Notes: generated from the letters alone by a model not told the origin. A stretch of DNA of 64,000 bases from Pseudomonadota bacterium (GCA_018261905.1 JAGTRU010000010.1:62001-126000), one strand, 5' to 3'. Shown: positions 52,309 to 62,383, counted from the stretch's first letter. A program made the numbers and translations.

Positions 52309-53841
52309 TCAGGCCTTGAGCGGGATCTTGCCGATCTTGACCTGCCATTCCTTCGGGCCGGTTTCGTGCACGCTGACACCGGACGAATCGACCGCCACCG
52401 TCACCGGCATGTTCTCGACGTCGAACTCGTAGATCGCTTCCATGCCCAGATCGGCAAAGCCGACGACCTTGGCCGACTTGATGGCCTTGGCCACCAGGTA
52501 GGCGGCACCGCCGACGGCCATCAGGTAGGCCGACTTGTTGTCCTTGATCGCCTCGATGGCCACCGGGCCGCGCTCGGATTTACCGATCATCGAGATCAGG
52601 CCGGTCTGCTCGAGCATCATCCGGGTGAACTTGTCCATCCGCGTGCCGGTGGTCGGGCCGGCCGGGCCGACAACTTCGTCACGCACCGGGTCGACCGGGC
52701 CGACGTAGTAAATGACGCGGTTGGTGAAGTCGACCGGCAGCTTTTCACCCTTGGCCAGCATGTCGGAGATGCGCTTGTGCGCGGCATCGCGACCGGTCAG
52801 CATCTTGCCGTTGAGGAGCAGTTTCTGGCCCGGCTTCCAGGCGGCGACCTGTTCCTTGGTCAGGGTGTTGAGATCAACCGAGGTGGCAGCCTTGAGGTCC
52901 GGCGTCCAGGTGACGGCCGGCCAGTCTTCGAGCTTCGGCACTTCGAGCTTGGCCGGGCCGGAGCCATCGAGGTGGAAATGGCAGTGGCGGGTCGCGGCGC
53001 AGTTCGGCACCAGGGCGACCGGCAGGTTGGCGGCGTGGCAGGGGTAATCCAGTACCTTGACGTCGAGCACGGTGGTCAGGCCGCCGAGGCCCTGGGCGCC
53101 GACGCCGAGTGCGTTGATTTTCTCGAACAGTTCGAGGCGCAGTTCTTCCGGACGGGTCAGCTTGGCGCCGCTGGCCGCTTTTGCCTTCAGTTCATGGATG
53201 TTGACCGGCGCCATGATCGATTCCTTGGCCAGCAGCATGGCTTTTTCGGGCGTGCCGCCGATGCCGATGCCGATGATGCCGGGCGGGCACCAGCCGGCGC
53301 CCATTTCCGGAATCTTGTGCAGCACCCAGTCAACCAGATCGTCGGACGGGTTGAGCATGGCGAACTTGGACTTGGCTTCCGAACCGCCGCCCTTGGCGGC
53401 ACAGATGACTTCGACGTGATGGCCGGGAACGATCTCAAAATGCACGACGGCCGGGGTATTGTCCTTGGTGTTCTTGCGGGCACCGGCCGGGTCGGCCAGC
53501 ACCGAGGCGCGCAGCGGATTGTCCGGGTTGCCGTAGGCGCGGCGGACGCCTTCGTCGATCATCTGCTGGATGCTCATGGTGGCATCCGGCCAGGTGACCT
53601 GCATGCCAACCTTGATGAAGACCATGCCGATCCCGGTGTCCTGGCAGATCGGGCGATGGCCTTCGGCGGACATGCGGGAGTTGGTCAGGATCTGGGCGAT
53701 GGCATCCTTGGCGGCGGGGCTTTCCTCGCGGTCATAGGCTTCGCCGAGCGCCTTGATGTAATCGAGCGGGTGGTAGTAGCTGATGTACTGGAAAGCATCG
53801 GCGACGGATTGGATCAGATCTTCCTGTTTGATAGCGGTCAT
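52309..53841 (-). CDS. fumA: Fumarate hydratase, class I
   Basis: 510 residues, iron-sulphur fumarase of the TCA cycle. The N-terminal alpha-part has CQDTGIGMVFIKVGMQV with the first cluster Cys, then AAKGGGSEAKSKFAML, GAGWCPPGIIGIGIGGTPEK and LGGLTTVLDVKVLDYPCHAA; the C-terminal beta-part has VDFTNRVIYYVGPVDPVRDE and GPTTGTRMDKFTRMMLEQ. Start at ATG 53841. The YqhA-like gene lies 13 bases upstream, so they may share a transcript. Confidence 0.95.
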   Translation of the reverse strand: MTAIKQEDLIQSVADAFQYISYYHPLDYIKALGEAYDREESPAAKDAIAQILTNSRMSAEGHRPICQDTGIGMVFIKVGMQVTWPDATMSIQQMIDEGVRRAYGNPDNPLRASVLADPAGARKNTKDNTPAVVHFEIVPGHHVEVICAAKGGGSEAKSKFAMLNPSDDLVDWVLHKIPEMGAGWCPPGIIGIGIGGTPEKAMLLAKESIMAPVNIHELKAKAASGAKLTRPEELRLELFEKINALGVGAQGLGGLTTVLDVKVLDYPCHAANLPVALVPNCAATRHCHFHLDGSGPAKLEVPKLEDWPAVTWTPDLKAATSVDLNTLTKEQVAAWKPGQKLLLNGKMLTGRDAAHKRISDMLAKGEKLPVDFTNRVIYYVGPVDPVRDEVVGPAGPTTGTRMDKFTRMMLEQTGLISMIGKSERGPVAIEAIKDNKSAYLMAVGGAAYLVAKAIKSAKVVGFADLGMEAIYEFDVENMPVTVAVDSSGVSVHETGPKEWQVKIGKIPLKA

Positions 53842-53854
53842 GCGGACTCCGGGG

Positions 53855-54397
53855 TCAGTGGTGTTTTTGCTGTTGCAGGGCGAGGGTCTGGGTCATGGTC
53901 TTGTCGACGAGTGCCATGGCCAGGGCGGAGAAAAGGAATACGACGTGGATGATGACCTGCCACATCAGGGTGTGCTCGGACAGGTTGCCGGCATTGATGA
54001 AGCTCTTCAGCAGGTGGATCGACGAAATGCCGATGATCGCCGTCGAAAGTTTGATCTTCAAGACGCCGGCATTGACGTGCGACAGCCATTCCGGCTGGTC
54101 CGGGTGGTCTTCGAGATCGAGGCGGGAAACGAAGGTTTCGTAGCCGCCGACGATGACCATGACCAGCAGGTTGGCGATCATCACCACATCGATCAGGCCA
54201 AGGACGACCAGCATGACTTCGGATTCGCTGAAGTGTGCCGAGTCGAAGGCGCTGCTCACCAGGTGGCTGAGTTCGACCATGAACAGCCAGCAATAGACGG
54301 CTTGGGCGACGATCAGGCCGAGGTAAAGCGGGGCCTGGAGCCAGCGACTGGCGAAGATGAAGGTCTCTAGTTTTTTGACGGGGGCGTTCATCGGCAT
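53855..54397 (-). CDS. TIGR00645/YqhA-family membrane protein
   Basis: About 180 residues with three or four membrane segments: [60 protein letters not shown]. The [20 protein letters not shown] motif followed by [20 protein letters not shown] is the family signature. Function of the family is unknown. ATG 54397 ([11 protein letters not shown]) or 54391 is the start. Confidence 0.9.
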   Translation of the reverse strand: MPMNAPVKKLETFIFASRWLQAPLYLGLIVAQAVYCWLFMVELSHLVSSAFDSAHFSESEVMLVVLGLIDVVMIANLLVMVIVGGYETFVSRLDLEDHPDQPEWLSHVNAGVLKIKLSTAIIGISSIHLLKSFINAGNLSEHTLMWQVIIHVVFLFSALAMALVDKTMTQTLALQQQKHH

Positions 54398-54641
54398 CGT
54401 GGGTTGATTTGGGGGAGCGCAGTTTACCATGGCCCGGGCGCCCTGCCTGAATCGGCCGAATTGCTGCGCTGCAACGTGAATTCGTAAGGCCTTTGTAAGA
54501 TTATCAACGTCTAATGCGGCCTCAACGCTGGCGAGGGGATTGAGCAGTTCTCCAGCTTGGGCGGCTTTAATAGTCCCGGGAAAAACCGGGATCCGATCGG
54601 TTGTTTCAACAAAAGCGCGAAGTACCGCAGAGGAGAAAAAT
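54398..54641 (+). other. Upstream region of acs
   Basis: No gene supported. TCCCGG-GAAAAA-CCGGGA (54574-54591) is a short hairpin in the acs leader. AGAGGAGAAAAAT just before 54642 is the ribosome-binding site. I could not fix a promoter with confidence. Confidence 0.35.
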
Positions 54642-56603
54642 ATGTCGAATGAGTCCGTGCAACTAATTTATCCGTCCGAAGAGAGCGTCAAGAACGCAAC
54701 GGTTTCCGGAATGGAAGCCTACCGGGCGCTATGCGCGGAAGCTGAGGCTGACTACGAAGGTTTCTGGGCCAAACGTGCCCGCGAACTGGTTACCTGGAAG
54801 CAGCCGTTTACCCAGGTGCTCGACGAGTCCAATGCCCCCTTCTTCAAATGGTTTGCCGACGGCACGCTGAATGTCTCTTACAACTGCCTCGACCGTAACG
54901 TTGAAGCTGGTCTTGGCGACAAGGTCGCGATCATCTTCGAAGCCGACAACGGCGAAGTGACCAAGGTCACCTATCAGGAACTGCTGGTCAAGGTCTGCAA
55001 GATGGCCAACCTGCTGCGCTCCAAGGGCGTCAAGAAGGGCGATCGCGTCGTCATCTATTTGCCGATGACCATCGAAGGCGTCGTCGCCATGCAGGCCTGT
55101 GCCCGTATCGGCGCCATCCACTCCATCGTGTTCGGCGGCTTCTCCGCGCAGTCCCTGCGCGACCGCATGCACGATGCCGGCGCCGTCATGCTGATCACCT
55201 CCGACGGCCAGTTCCGCGGTGGCAAGGCCATCCCGCTGAAGCCGATCGCTGACGAAGCCTTCGGTCTGGGCGGCTGCGAATGCGTCAAGAACGTCATCGT
55301 CTTCAAGCGCACCGGCGCCGAAGTCAATATGGTCGCCGGCCGCGACGAGTGGCTGCACGATGCGCTGGTCGGTCAGGCCGAAACCTGCGAACCGGAATGG
55401 GTCGACGCCGAACACCCGCTGTTCCTGCTCTATACCTCGGGTTCCACCGGCAAGCCGAAGGGGGTCCAGCACTCCACCGGCGGCTACCTGCTGCACGCCA
55501 TCCTGACCATGAAGTACACCTTCGACATCAAGCCGGAAGACACCTTCTGGTGTACCGCCGACATCGGCTGGGTCACGGGTCACACCTACATCACCTACGG
55601 CCCGCTGGCCTGCGGCGCCACCGAGATCGTCTTCGAAGGCGTGCCGACCTATCCGGACGCCGGCCGTTTCTGGAAGGTGATCCAGGATCACAAGGTCAAC
55701 ATCTTCTACACCGCACCGACGGCGATCCGTTCGCTGATCAAGGCGGCCGACAACACCCCGGCCGTGCATCCGAAGAACTACAACCTGTCTTCGCTGCGCA
55801 TCCTCGGTTCGGTCGGCGAGCCGATCAATCCGGCCGCCTGGACGTGGTACTACGAGAACGTCGGCGGCGGTCGCTGCCCGATCGTCGATACCTTCTGGCA
55901 GACCGAAACCGGTGGTCACATGATCACCCCGCTGCCGGGCGCCACGCCGCTGGTGCCGGGTTCCTGCACGCTGCCCTTCCCGGGCATCATGGCCGCCATC
56001 GTCGATGAAACCGGGGCCGACGTGCCTTGGGGCCAGGGCGGTATCCTGGTCGTCAAGCGTCCGTGGCCGTCGATGATCCGCACCATCTGGGGCGACGACG
56101 AACGCTTCGTCAAGTCCTACTACCCGGCCGACTTCCAGGGCAAGTACTACCTGGCTGGCGACGGTGCGATCCGTGACATCAACACCGGCTACTTCACCAT
56201 CACCGGCCGGATTGATGACGTGCTGAACGTTTCCGGTCACCGCATGGGCACCATGGAAATCGAGTCGGCCCTGGTCGCCAATCCGATCGTCGCCGAAGCT
56301 GCTGTCGTTGGCCGTCCGGATGACCTGACCGGTGAAGCCATCGTTGCCTTCGTCGTGCTCAAGGGCCAGCGCCCGACCGGTGACGACGCCAAGCGCATCA
56401 TCAAGGAACTGCAGGACTGGGTGGGCAAGGAGATCGGTCCGATCGCCAAGCCGAAGGACATCCGGTTCGGGGACAACCTGCCGAAGACCCGTTCGGGCAA
56501 GATCATGCGCCGTCTGCTGCGCGGTCTGGCCAAGGGCGAGGAACTGACGCAAGACACCTCGACGCTCGAAAATCCGGCCATTCTGGAACAACTGAAGGGT
56601 TAA
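54642..56603 (+). CDS. acs: Acetyl-CoA synthetase
   Basis: 653 residues, the standard Acs length. Makes acetyl-CoA from acetate, ATP and CoA via acetyl-AMP. Blocks: [39 protein letters not shown], the AMP-binding loop [60 protein letters not shown], and the C-terminal acetylation-site Lys in [19 protein letters not shown]. It heads the cluster containing the CrbS-like kinase, which controls acs in other proteobacteria. Confidence 0.97.
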   Translation: MSNESVQLIYPSEESVKNATVSGMEAYRALCAEAEADYEGFWAKRARELVTWKQPFTQVLDESNAPFFKWFADGTLNVSYNCLDRNVEAGLGDKVAIIFEADNGEVTKVTYQELLVKVCKMANLLRSKGVKKGDRVVIYLPMTIEGVVAMQACARIGAIHSIVFGGFSAQSLRDRMHDAGAVMLITSDGQFRGGKAIPLKPIADEAFGLGGCECVKNVIVFKRTGAEVNMVAGRDEWLHDALVGQAETCEPEWVDAEHPLFLLYTSGSTGKPKGVQHSTGGYLLHAILTMKYTFDIKPEDTFWCTADIGWVTGHTYITYGPLACGATEIVFEGVPTYPDAGRFWKVIQDHKVNIFYTAPTAIRSLIKAADNTPAVHPKNYNLSSLRILGSVGEPINPAAWTWYYENVGGGRCPIVDTFWQTETGGHMITPLPGATPLVPGSCTLPFPGIMAAIVDETGADVPWGQGGILVVKRPWPSMIRTIWGDDERFVKSYYPADFQGKYYLAGDGAIRDINTGYFTITGRIDDVLNVSGHRMGTMEIESALVANPIVAEAAVVGRPDDLTGEAIVAFVVLKGQRPTGDDAKRIIKELQDWVGKEIGPIAKPKDIRFGDNLPKTRSGKIMRRLLRGLAKGEELTQDTSTLENPAILEQLKG

Positions 56604-56720
56604 GGCGTGACCCCGGGTTTCGGCCATGCCCAAACCCGGCCACGCCGCAAGCAACCGCAGAGTTGTTTCCCGGTGTTCCCGACTGAGCCAAAGAGGCGGC
56701 GAGCTTGCCACGCCGCCTCT
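56604..56720. other. Two G/C-rich hairpins after acs
   Basis: GGCGTG/CACGCC with inner CCGGGTTT/AAACCCGG (56604-56646), then AGAGGCGGCG (56692-56701) with CGCCGCCTCT (56711-56720). Neither has a T-tract; they may stabilise or partly end the acs message. Confidence 0.5.
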
Positions 56721-56746
56721 AACGACTAAAAGGCAAGGAGGAGACA

Positions 56747-56854
56747 ATGGTCGCCCATAAGGTGGCCTCTCGTGTGGTCGCATCAGACTGCATGCCAACG
56801 ACGGCTGGCACGCTACGCGTGTCAGCCGTTTTCTATTTGCGGAGGAGCGCATGA
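56747..56854 (+). CDS. Possible 35-residue upstream ORF
   Basis: Starts MVAHKVASRVVASDCMPTTA and ends YLRRSA. AAGGAGGAG lies just before the ATG and the stop overlaps the next start codon as ATGA, so translation is likely coupled to the small membrane protein gene. The residue composition is not protein-like over its length, so it may be a regulatory ORF only. Confidence 0.4.
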   Translation: MVAHKVASRVVASDCMPTTAGTLRVSAVFYLRRSA

Positions 56855-57045
56855 AACGCGCCAGTATTTCGCGCCAACGCCTGGCGGCACTCGGCCTGCT
56901 CGGCGTACCGCTGCTCACCTATCCGTTGCTGGGCTTGCCGAGCGGTAGCTGGGGGGGCTTGCCGGCCGGCTACGTCTATTTGTTCGGGGTCTGGGTCGGC
57001 CTGATTGCCCTGGCGGCCGTGGTGGCCGAGGGCGGGGGCAAGTAA
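56851..57045 (+). CDS. Small two-span membrane protein
   Basis: 64 residues: basic start (MKRASISRQRL), a first span ALGLLGVPLLTYPLLGLP, a short loop SGSWGGLPAG and a second span YVYLFGVWVGLIALAAVVAE. GGAGGAG precedes the ATG. It sits directly before the CrbS-like gene with no gap, in the place where small symporter subunits are found in related systems, so it may assist that protein. Not a clear DUF485 or DUF4212 member. Confidence 0.75.
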   Translation: MKRASISRQRLAALGLLGVPLLTYPLLGLPSGSWGGLPAGYVYLFGVWVGLIALAAVVAEGGGK

Positions 57046-57051
57046 TTGCAG

Positions 57052-59760
57052 ATGTCCGGCTGGTTCATCGCGCTCCTTGCCACGGCCTATCTCGCCGTAC
57101 TTTTTGCCGTGGCCCGCTATGGCGACGCGCAGGCCGATGCCGGTCGCTCGATCATTTCGGCCAATGTCTATGCCCTGTCGCTGGCCGTCTATTGCACCTC
57201 GTGGACTTTTTACGGCAGTGTCGGACGGGCTACCTCGGGCGGGCTGTCCTTCCTCACCATTTATCTCGGGCCGACCTTGATGCTGCTGTTTTCCGGCGTC
57301 ATCCTGAAAATGGTGCGGATCAGCAAGGTGCACCGCATCACCTCAATTGCCGATTTCATCGCCTCGCGCTACGGCAAGAGCCAGTTGCTGGCCGGGCTGG
57401 TAACGGTGATCGCGGTGATCGGCGTCGTGCCCTACATCGCACTTCAGCTAAAGGCGGTGGCGGCCAGCGTCGATGTGCTGTTCACCAATGCCGGGGGAGC
57501 TCTGCTGCCCTGGTGGCTGGATTCGACCTTGCTCATTGCCGTCGTCCTGGCCCTGTTCACCATCTGGTTCGGCACCCGCCATCTCGATGCCACCGAACGG
57601 CACGAAGGCATGGTGGCGGCCATTGCCTTCGAATCGGTGGTCAAGCTGATGGCCTTCCTGGCGGTCGGCCTGTTCGTCACCTACGGTGTGTATGGCGGTT
57701 TGTCCGATGTTTTCCAGCGGGCGGCGGCCTCGCCCGAACTGGCCCACCTCGTGCAACTCGATGCCAGCCGGGCCAGTACCTGGTGCGCGCTGATCCTGCT
57801 CTCCGGGCTGGCGATCATTTTCCTGCCACGCCAGTTCCAGATCATCGTCGTCGAAAATGTCGATGAAACGCATCTCAAGCGCGCCGTCTGGCTGTTTCCG
57901 CTCTATCTGGTGCTGATCAATATTTTCGTGCTGCCGGTGGCGATCGGCGGTTTGCTGCATTTCCAGGGGCAACCCTTCAATCCCGATACGTTCGTCCTCA
58001 CTCTGCCGCTCGCCCACGGCGCCCAAGCCCTGGCCCTGCTCGTCTTCATCGGTGGCCTGTCGGCGGCGACCGGCATGGTCATTGTCGAGACCATCGCCTT
58101 GTCCACCATGGTCTGCAACGACCTGGTGATGCCCTGGCTGTTGCGCTCGAGCTGGCTGCAGGCCGAAAAAAACCGCGATCTCTCCCGTCTGCTGCTGCTC
58201 ATCCGGCGCGTTGCCATCGTTCTCATCCTGCTCCTCGGCTACATCTATTTCCGGGCTGCCGGCGAAGCCTATGCGCTGGTCGGCATCGGCCTGATTTCCT
58301 TTGCTGCCGTCGCCCAGTTCGCGCCGGCGATGTTCGGCGGCATGTACTGGAAGCAGGGCACGCGGGCCGGCGCCGTGGCCGGTCTGCTCGGCGGTTTCGT
58401 CGTCTGGCTGTATACCTTGTTGCTGCCGTCGTTTGCCAAGTCGCAGTGGATCGACGCCGGCTTCGTCGAGCAGGGATTGTTCGGCATTGCCGGGTTGAAG
58501 GCGCAGGCCCTGTTCGGCCTGAGCGGTATCGATGAGATCTCGCACAGCCTGTTGTGGAGCCTGTTCGTCAATATCGGTCTGTACGTCGCGGTGTCGCTCA
58601 ATTCCTCGCCGGATGCCACCGAGGCCAGTCAGGCCGAACGTTTCGTCGACGTCTTTCGATTGGCCGGCAAGGAAACGGATCCCCGCTTGTGGCGCGGCAA
58701 GGCTTCGCTCGAACAACTGGTCGCCTTGCTCGAACGTTTTCTCGGGCCGGGGCGGGCCGGCCAGCAACTGGTCGCTTATGCGGCCAGCCGCAATGTTGCC
58801 GATTGGCATGCCTTGCCGGCCGATGCCGGCTTCGTGCATTTCGCCGAAGCCGAACTGGCCGGCGCCATCGGTTCGGCCAGCGCCCGGGTGATGGTGGCGT
58901 CGGTGGCCGAGGAGGAGGATCTCGGCCTGGAAGAAGTGCTCGATATTCTCGACGAGGCGACCCTGGTCCGGGCCCACAGTCGCCAACTGGAAGCCAAGCA
59001 GCGCGAGCTGGAGGCGGCGACCGGCGAATTGCGGGCGGCCAACGAACGGCTGCGTGAAGTGGACCGCATGAAGGACGATTTCATTTCGACTGTGACCCAC
59101 GAGTTGCGCACGCCGCTGACCTCGATCCGGGCCCTTTCCGAAATACTGCATGAAGATCCGCGCCTCGCATTGAGCGACCGGACGCGCTTTCTCGGCATCA
59201 TCCTGGGCGAGACGGAGCGTCTGACCCGGCTGATCAACCAGATTCTCGACATGGCCAAACTCGAATCCGGGCATGCCGAATGGACGAGCGGCGCCGTCGA
59301 TCTCGGCGAAGTGGCGCGCGAGGCGATGGCGACGCTGGAACCGCTGTTCCGCGACAAGGCGGTCGGGCTGGCCGCCGAGATGCCGGAGCGTGGTCCGGTC
59401 GTCCAGGCCGACCGCGATCGCCTGACTCAGGTCATGATCAATCTCCTGTCGAATGCCGTGAAATTCGTGCCCGGCGGCAGCGGACGGGTGCGTGTCAAGG
59501 TGGCGGCGGTCGATCATCAGGTGCGGGTCGAGGTCGCCGACAACGGTCCCGGCCTGACCGCCGAGGAGTGTCTGGTGGTGTTCGAAAAATTCCGCCAGGG
59601 CGGCAACACGCTGACCGACAAGCCCCAGGGTACCGGGCTGGGACTGCCGATCAGCCGGCAGATAGTTGAATATTTTGGTGGTAACCTCTGGGTTGAAAGC
59701 CAGCCGGGAAGCGGCGCGACTTTCATTTTCACGGTGCCCTTGCCGGCACCTGAGGCATAA
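57052..59760 (+). CDS. crbS: CrbS-like sodium/solute symporter fused to a histidine kinase
   Basis: About 902 residues. Residues 1-510: SLC5/SSS transporter with about thirteen membrane spans (YALSLAVYCTSWTFYGSVGR, ITSIADFIASRYGKSQLLAG). A short STAC-like linker follows. Residues about 650-900: histidine kinase with FISTVTHELRTPLTSIRALS (phospho-His), VMINLLSNAVKFVPGG, VADNGPGL and GTGLGLPISRQIVEYFGG. In Vibrio and Pseudomonas CrbS with CrbR switches on acs for acetate use. TTG 57046, adjacent to the previous stop, is an alternative start. Confidence 0.92.
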   Translation: MSGWFIALLATAYLAVLFAVARYGDAQADAGRSIISANVYALSLAVYCTSWTFYGSVGRATSGGLSFLTIYLGPTLMLLFSGVILKMVRISKVHRITSIADFIASRYGKSQLLAGLVTVIAVIGVVPYIALQLKAVAASVDVLFTNAGGALLPWWLDSTLLIAVVLALFTIWFGTRHLDATERHEGMVAAIAFESVVKLMAFLAVGLFVTYGVYGGLSDVFQRAAASPELAHLVQLDASRASTWCALILLSGLAIIFLPRQFQIIVVENVDETHLKRAVWLFPLYLVLINIFVLPVAIGGLLHFQGQPFNPDTFVLTLPLAHGAQALALLVFIGGLSAATGMVIVETIALSTMVCNDLVMPWLLRSSWLQAEKNRDLSRLLLLIRRVAIVLILLLGYIYFRAAGEAYALVGIGLISFAAVAQFAPAMFGGMYWKQGTRAGAVAGLLGGFVVWLYTLLLPSFAKSQWIDAGFVEQGLFGIAGLKAQALFGLSGIDEISHSLLWSLFVNIGLYVAVSLNSSPDATEASQAERFVDVFRLAGKETDPRLWRGKASLEQLVALLERFLGPGRAGQQLVAYAASRNVADWHALPADAGFVHFAEAELAGAIGSASARVMVASVAEEEDLGLEEVLDILDEATLVRAHSRQLEAKQRELEAATGELRAANERLREVDRMKDDFISTVTHELRTPLTSIRALSEILHEDPRLALSDRTRFLGIILGETERLTRLINQILDMAKLESGHAEWTSGAVDLGEVAREAMATLEPLFRDKAVGLAAEMPERGPVVQADRDRLTQVMINLLSNAVKFVPGGSGRVRVKVAAVDHQVRVEVADNGPGLTAEECLVVFEKFRQGGNTLTDKPQGTGLGLPISRQIVEYFGGNLWVESQPGSGATFIFTVPLPAPEA

Positions 59761-59776
59761 CAAGGGAGACAAACTC

Positions 59777-60148
59777 ATGGCCAAGAAAATACTCATTGTT
59801 GATGACGAGCCCAACATCGTCATCTCGCTCGAATTCCTGATGAAAAAAGAGGGTTTTGAAGTCGCCGTCGCCGCCGATGGCGAGGAAGCCCTGAGCAAGG
59901 TCGCCAGCTTCGACCCCGATCTCATCCTGCTCGACGTGATGATGCCGAAGAAATCCGGCTTCGAAGTCTGCGAAGCCTTGCGGGCCGATTTGTCGCGCGG
60001 CGGGCTGCTCATCGTCATGCTCACCGCCAAGGGGCGCGATACCGAAGTCGCCAAGGGTCTGGCGATCGGCGCCGATGCCTATATCACCAAGCCGTTCTCG
60101 ACCAAGGACCTGGTGGCCCGCGTCAAGTCGATGCTGGGCGTTGCCTGA
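59777..60148 (+). CDS. Single-domain response regulator
   Basis: 123 residues, receiver only: ILIVDDEPNIVISLEFLMKK, phosphoacceptor in LILLDVMMPKKSGFE, Thr in MLTAKG and Lys in YITKPFSTKDLVARVKS. AAGGGAGA precedes the ATG. It follows the CrbS-like kinase by 16 bases and is the natural phosphate acceptor. CrbR proteins carry a LuxR-type DNA-binding domain; this one has none, so an extra partner must pass the signal on, or it acts by protein contact. Confidence 0.92.
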   Translation: MAKKILIVDDEPNIVISLEFLMKKEGFEVAVAADGEEALSKVASFDPDLILLDVMMPKKSGFEVCEALRADLSRGGLLIVMLTAKGRDTEVAKGLAIGADAYITKPFSTKDLVARVKSMLGVA

Positions 60149-60210
60149 AAGCCGTCGCGCCGACCCACAAGAAAACCAATCATCAGCGCCGGCCCGCCGG
60201 CCACTTCGGA

Positions 60211-62382
60211 ATGCGTGCCATGAAGGCCAAATATCGTTTCATCGCGGCGGTTGTCGTGCTCGGTCTGTTGATGACCGGCCCCTTTGTCGTCACCTCGTTG
60301 CTGGTCTGGCTCGACATGAAGGAAGCCGAGCGCACCATGCTCACCGAACTGCTGGTTTCGCGCCTGCCGGTCGGCACGATGATGACGCTGTTCGGTTTTA
60401 CCATCGGCGTGCTGGTTCTCCACAAGCTGTTCCGGCAATACGTCGAAGGTTTGCTGCGGATGTCGGAAACCCTGCGCCTGATGCTCGGCGCCAACCGCAA
60501 TTTCCGTGTCGAGCTCGACGGGCCGCCGGAAGTCAGACAGCTAGCCCAGGCCGCCAACGATCTGGCGCAGCAGCGCGACGAGTTGATGGACGACGTCGAT
60601 GCCCAGATTGCCCGCGCCAAGGCCTCGGTCGAGGAAGAGAAAAATCGTCTGGCGGCACTCATGTCGGAACTGGCCCAGGCCGTCGTCGTGTGCAATCTCG
60701 ACGGGCGCATCCTGCTCTACAACAACCGCGCCCGCCTGCAGTTCAAAGCCCTGGCCCAGGGCCCGACCTCGGTGGCGGGCGGGGCGCTGATCGGGCTCGG
60801 CCGTTCGATATTCTCGATTCTCGAAAAGAGCCAGATCGAGCATGCCCAGGAAGTCATCCATCAACGCCTGCACAGCGGCAAGAGCGCCATGGCCAATTTC
60901 ATCACCACGACGCGCGGCGGCCAGCTCTTGCGCGCCCAGATGGTGCCGGTCCTGGCGGCCGGCGGCGGGGAAGGGGAGACAGCCATGTCCGGCTTCGTGC
61001 TCACCGTCGAGAACATCACGCGCAGCCTGGAACTGGAGGCGCGCCGCGACCAGGTGCTGCATTCGCTGACCGAAGGCAGCCGCTCGGCCTTGGGCAGTAT
61101 CCGGGCGGCGGTGACCAACCTGATCGATTACCCCGACATGGAACTCGAACTGCGCGAGCGCTTCGTCAAGGTGGTCGATGACGAAGCGGCCAAAATGAGC
61201 CAGCGCCTCGACCAGACCATGGTCGATTTTGCCGATTCGATGAAGACCCGCTGGCCGCTGGAAGACATCCTCGCCATCGATATCATTGCCGCCGCCCAGC
61301 GCCGGATTACCGACAAGCTCAACTTGCCGAGCAAGACCGAGGAGTTGGACGACGCGCTGTGGATCAAGGCGGAGAGCTTCTCCCTGGTCTTCGCCCTGGT
61401 TTCCCTGGCGGCCAAGTTGCAGGATCACTACCAACCGCGCGAACTGCGCTTCCGCCTGACGTCGGCCGGCAAACTGGCCTACCTCGACCTGATCTGGGCC
61501 GGCCCGGCAATGTCCTCGGAGACGTTCTACACCTGGGAAATGGAAACCATGCATATCGGCGCCGAGAGCTCCTCACTCAATCTGCGCGAGGTCATCGACC
61601 GGCATGGCGGCGAGATCTGGTATCAGCGCGAAAAGGCGGCGCACCGTGCCTTCTTCCGCTTCGTGCTGCCGGTGGCGATGCCCGAGATCAGTCCGGAAGA
61701 TGAACAGCGCCGGCGCGGCAACGGTCGGCCGGAATATTACGATTTCGACCTCTTCCGCTTCCAGGACGATTCCATCGATCTCGACCGCAAGCTGAGCGAG
61801 TTGACCTATACCGTCTTCGATACCGAAACCACCGGCCTCGAGCCGTCGAAGGGCGATGAGATCATCCAGATCGGGGCCGCCCGCATCGTCAATAACCGCC
61901 TCTTGCGCCAGGAAGTGTTCGACCAGATCATCGATCCGGAATGCCCGCTGAAGCCGGAAGGCATTCCCATTCATGGCATCACCGAGGACATGGTGCGTGG
62001 CCAGCCGACCATTGATGCCGTCTTGCCGGCCTTCCGCGAATTTTGCGAGGAGACCGTGCTGATCGCCCACAACGCGGCCTTCGACATGCGTTTCCTGCAA
62101 TTGAAGGAGGCCCGTACCGGCATCCGCTTCACCCAGCCGGTGCTCGATACCCTGCTTTTATCGGCGGTGGTGCATCCCAATCAGGAATCGCACAGGCTGG
62201 ACGTCATTCTCGAACGCCTGGGCATCCACATTGCTACCCGCCACAACGCCCTGGCCGATGCGCTGGCCACCGGCGAGGTTTTTCTCAAGCTGGTGCCGCT
62301 GCTCGCCGACCAGGGTATCGTCACCATGCGCCAGGCGCTCGAAGCTTCGGAAAAAACCTTTTATGCCCGGGTGAAGTATTAA
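60211..62382 (+). CDS. Membrane PAS/pseudokinase protein fused to a DnaQ-like 3'-5' exonuclease
   Basis: 723 residues. Two membrane helices (FIAAVVVLGLLMTGPFVVTS and TMMTLFGFTIGVLVLHKLF), a coiled region, a PAS domain (ALMSELAQAVVVCNLDGRIL), a kinase-like region in which the phospho-His position reads LTEGSRSALGSIRAAV and no N-box Asn is visible, then (about 525-700) a DEDDh exonuclease: TYTVFDTETTGLEPSKGDEI, IPIHGITEDMVRG, LIAHNAAFDMRFLQ, HNALADALATGEVF. All exonuclease acidic residues look intact. ATG 60220 is an alternative start. Role unknown; probably nucleotide or nucleic-acid turnover linked to acetate signalling. Confidence 0.88.
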   Translation: MRAMKAKYRFIAAVVVLGLLMTGPFVVTSLLVWLDMKEAERTMLTELLVSRLPVGTMMTLFGFTIGVLVLHKLFRQYVEGLLRMSETLRLMLGANRNFRVELDGPPEVRQLAQAANDLAQQRDELMDDVDAQIARAKASVEEEKNRLAALMSELAQAVVVCNLDGRILLYNNRARLQFKALAQGPTSVAGGALIGLGRSIFSILEKSQIEHAQEVIHQRLHSGKSAMANFITTTRGGQLLRAQMVPVLAAGGGEGETAMSGFVLTVENITRSLELEARRDQVLHSLTEGSRSALGSIRAAVTNLIDYPDMELELRERFVKVVDDEAAKMSQRLDQTMVDFADSMKTRWPLEDILAIDIIAAAQRRITDKLNLPSKTEELDDALWIKAESFSLVFALVSLAAKLQDHYQPRELRFRLTSAGKLAYLDLIWAGPAMSSETFYTWEMETMHIGAESSSLNLREVIDRHGGEIWYQREKAAHRAFFRFVLPVAMPEISPEDEQRRRGNGRPEYYDFDLFRFQDDSIDLDRKLSELTYTVFDTETTGLEPSKGDEIIQIGAARIVNNRLLRQEVFDQIIDPECPLKPEGIPIHGITEDMVRGQPTIDAVLPAFREFCEETVLIAHNAAFDMRFLQLKEARTGIRFTQPVLDTLLLSAVVHPNQESHRLDVILERLGIHIATRHNALADALATGEVFLKLVPLLADQGIVTMRQALEASEKTFYARVKY

Positions 62383-62383
62383 G

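Noticed and set aside
54729..56918. A 729-codon minus-strand frame
   Set aside because: Antisense shadow of acs, which has every expected motif on the plus strand.
57448..60054. An 868-codon minus-strand frame
   Set aside because: Antisense of the CrbS-like gene; composition is Gln/Arg/Gly-rich without any motif.
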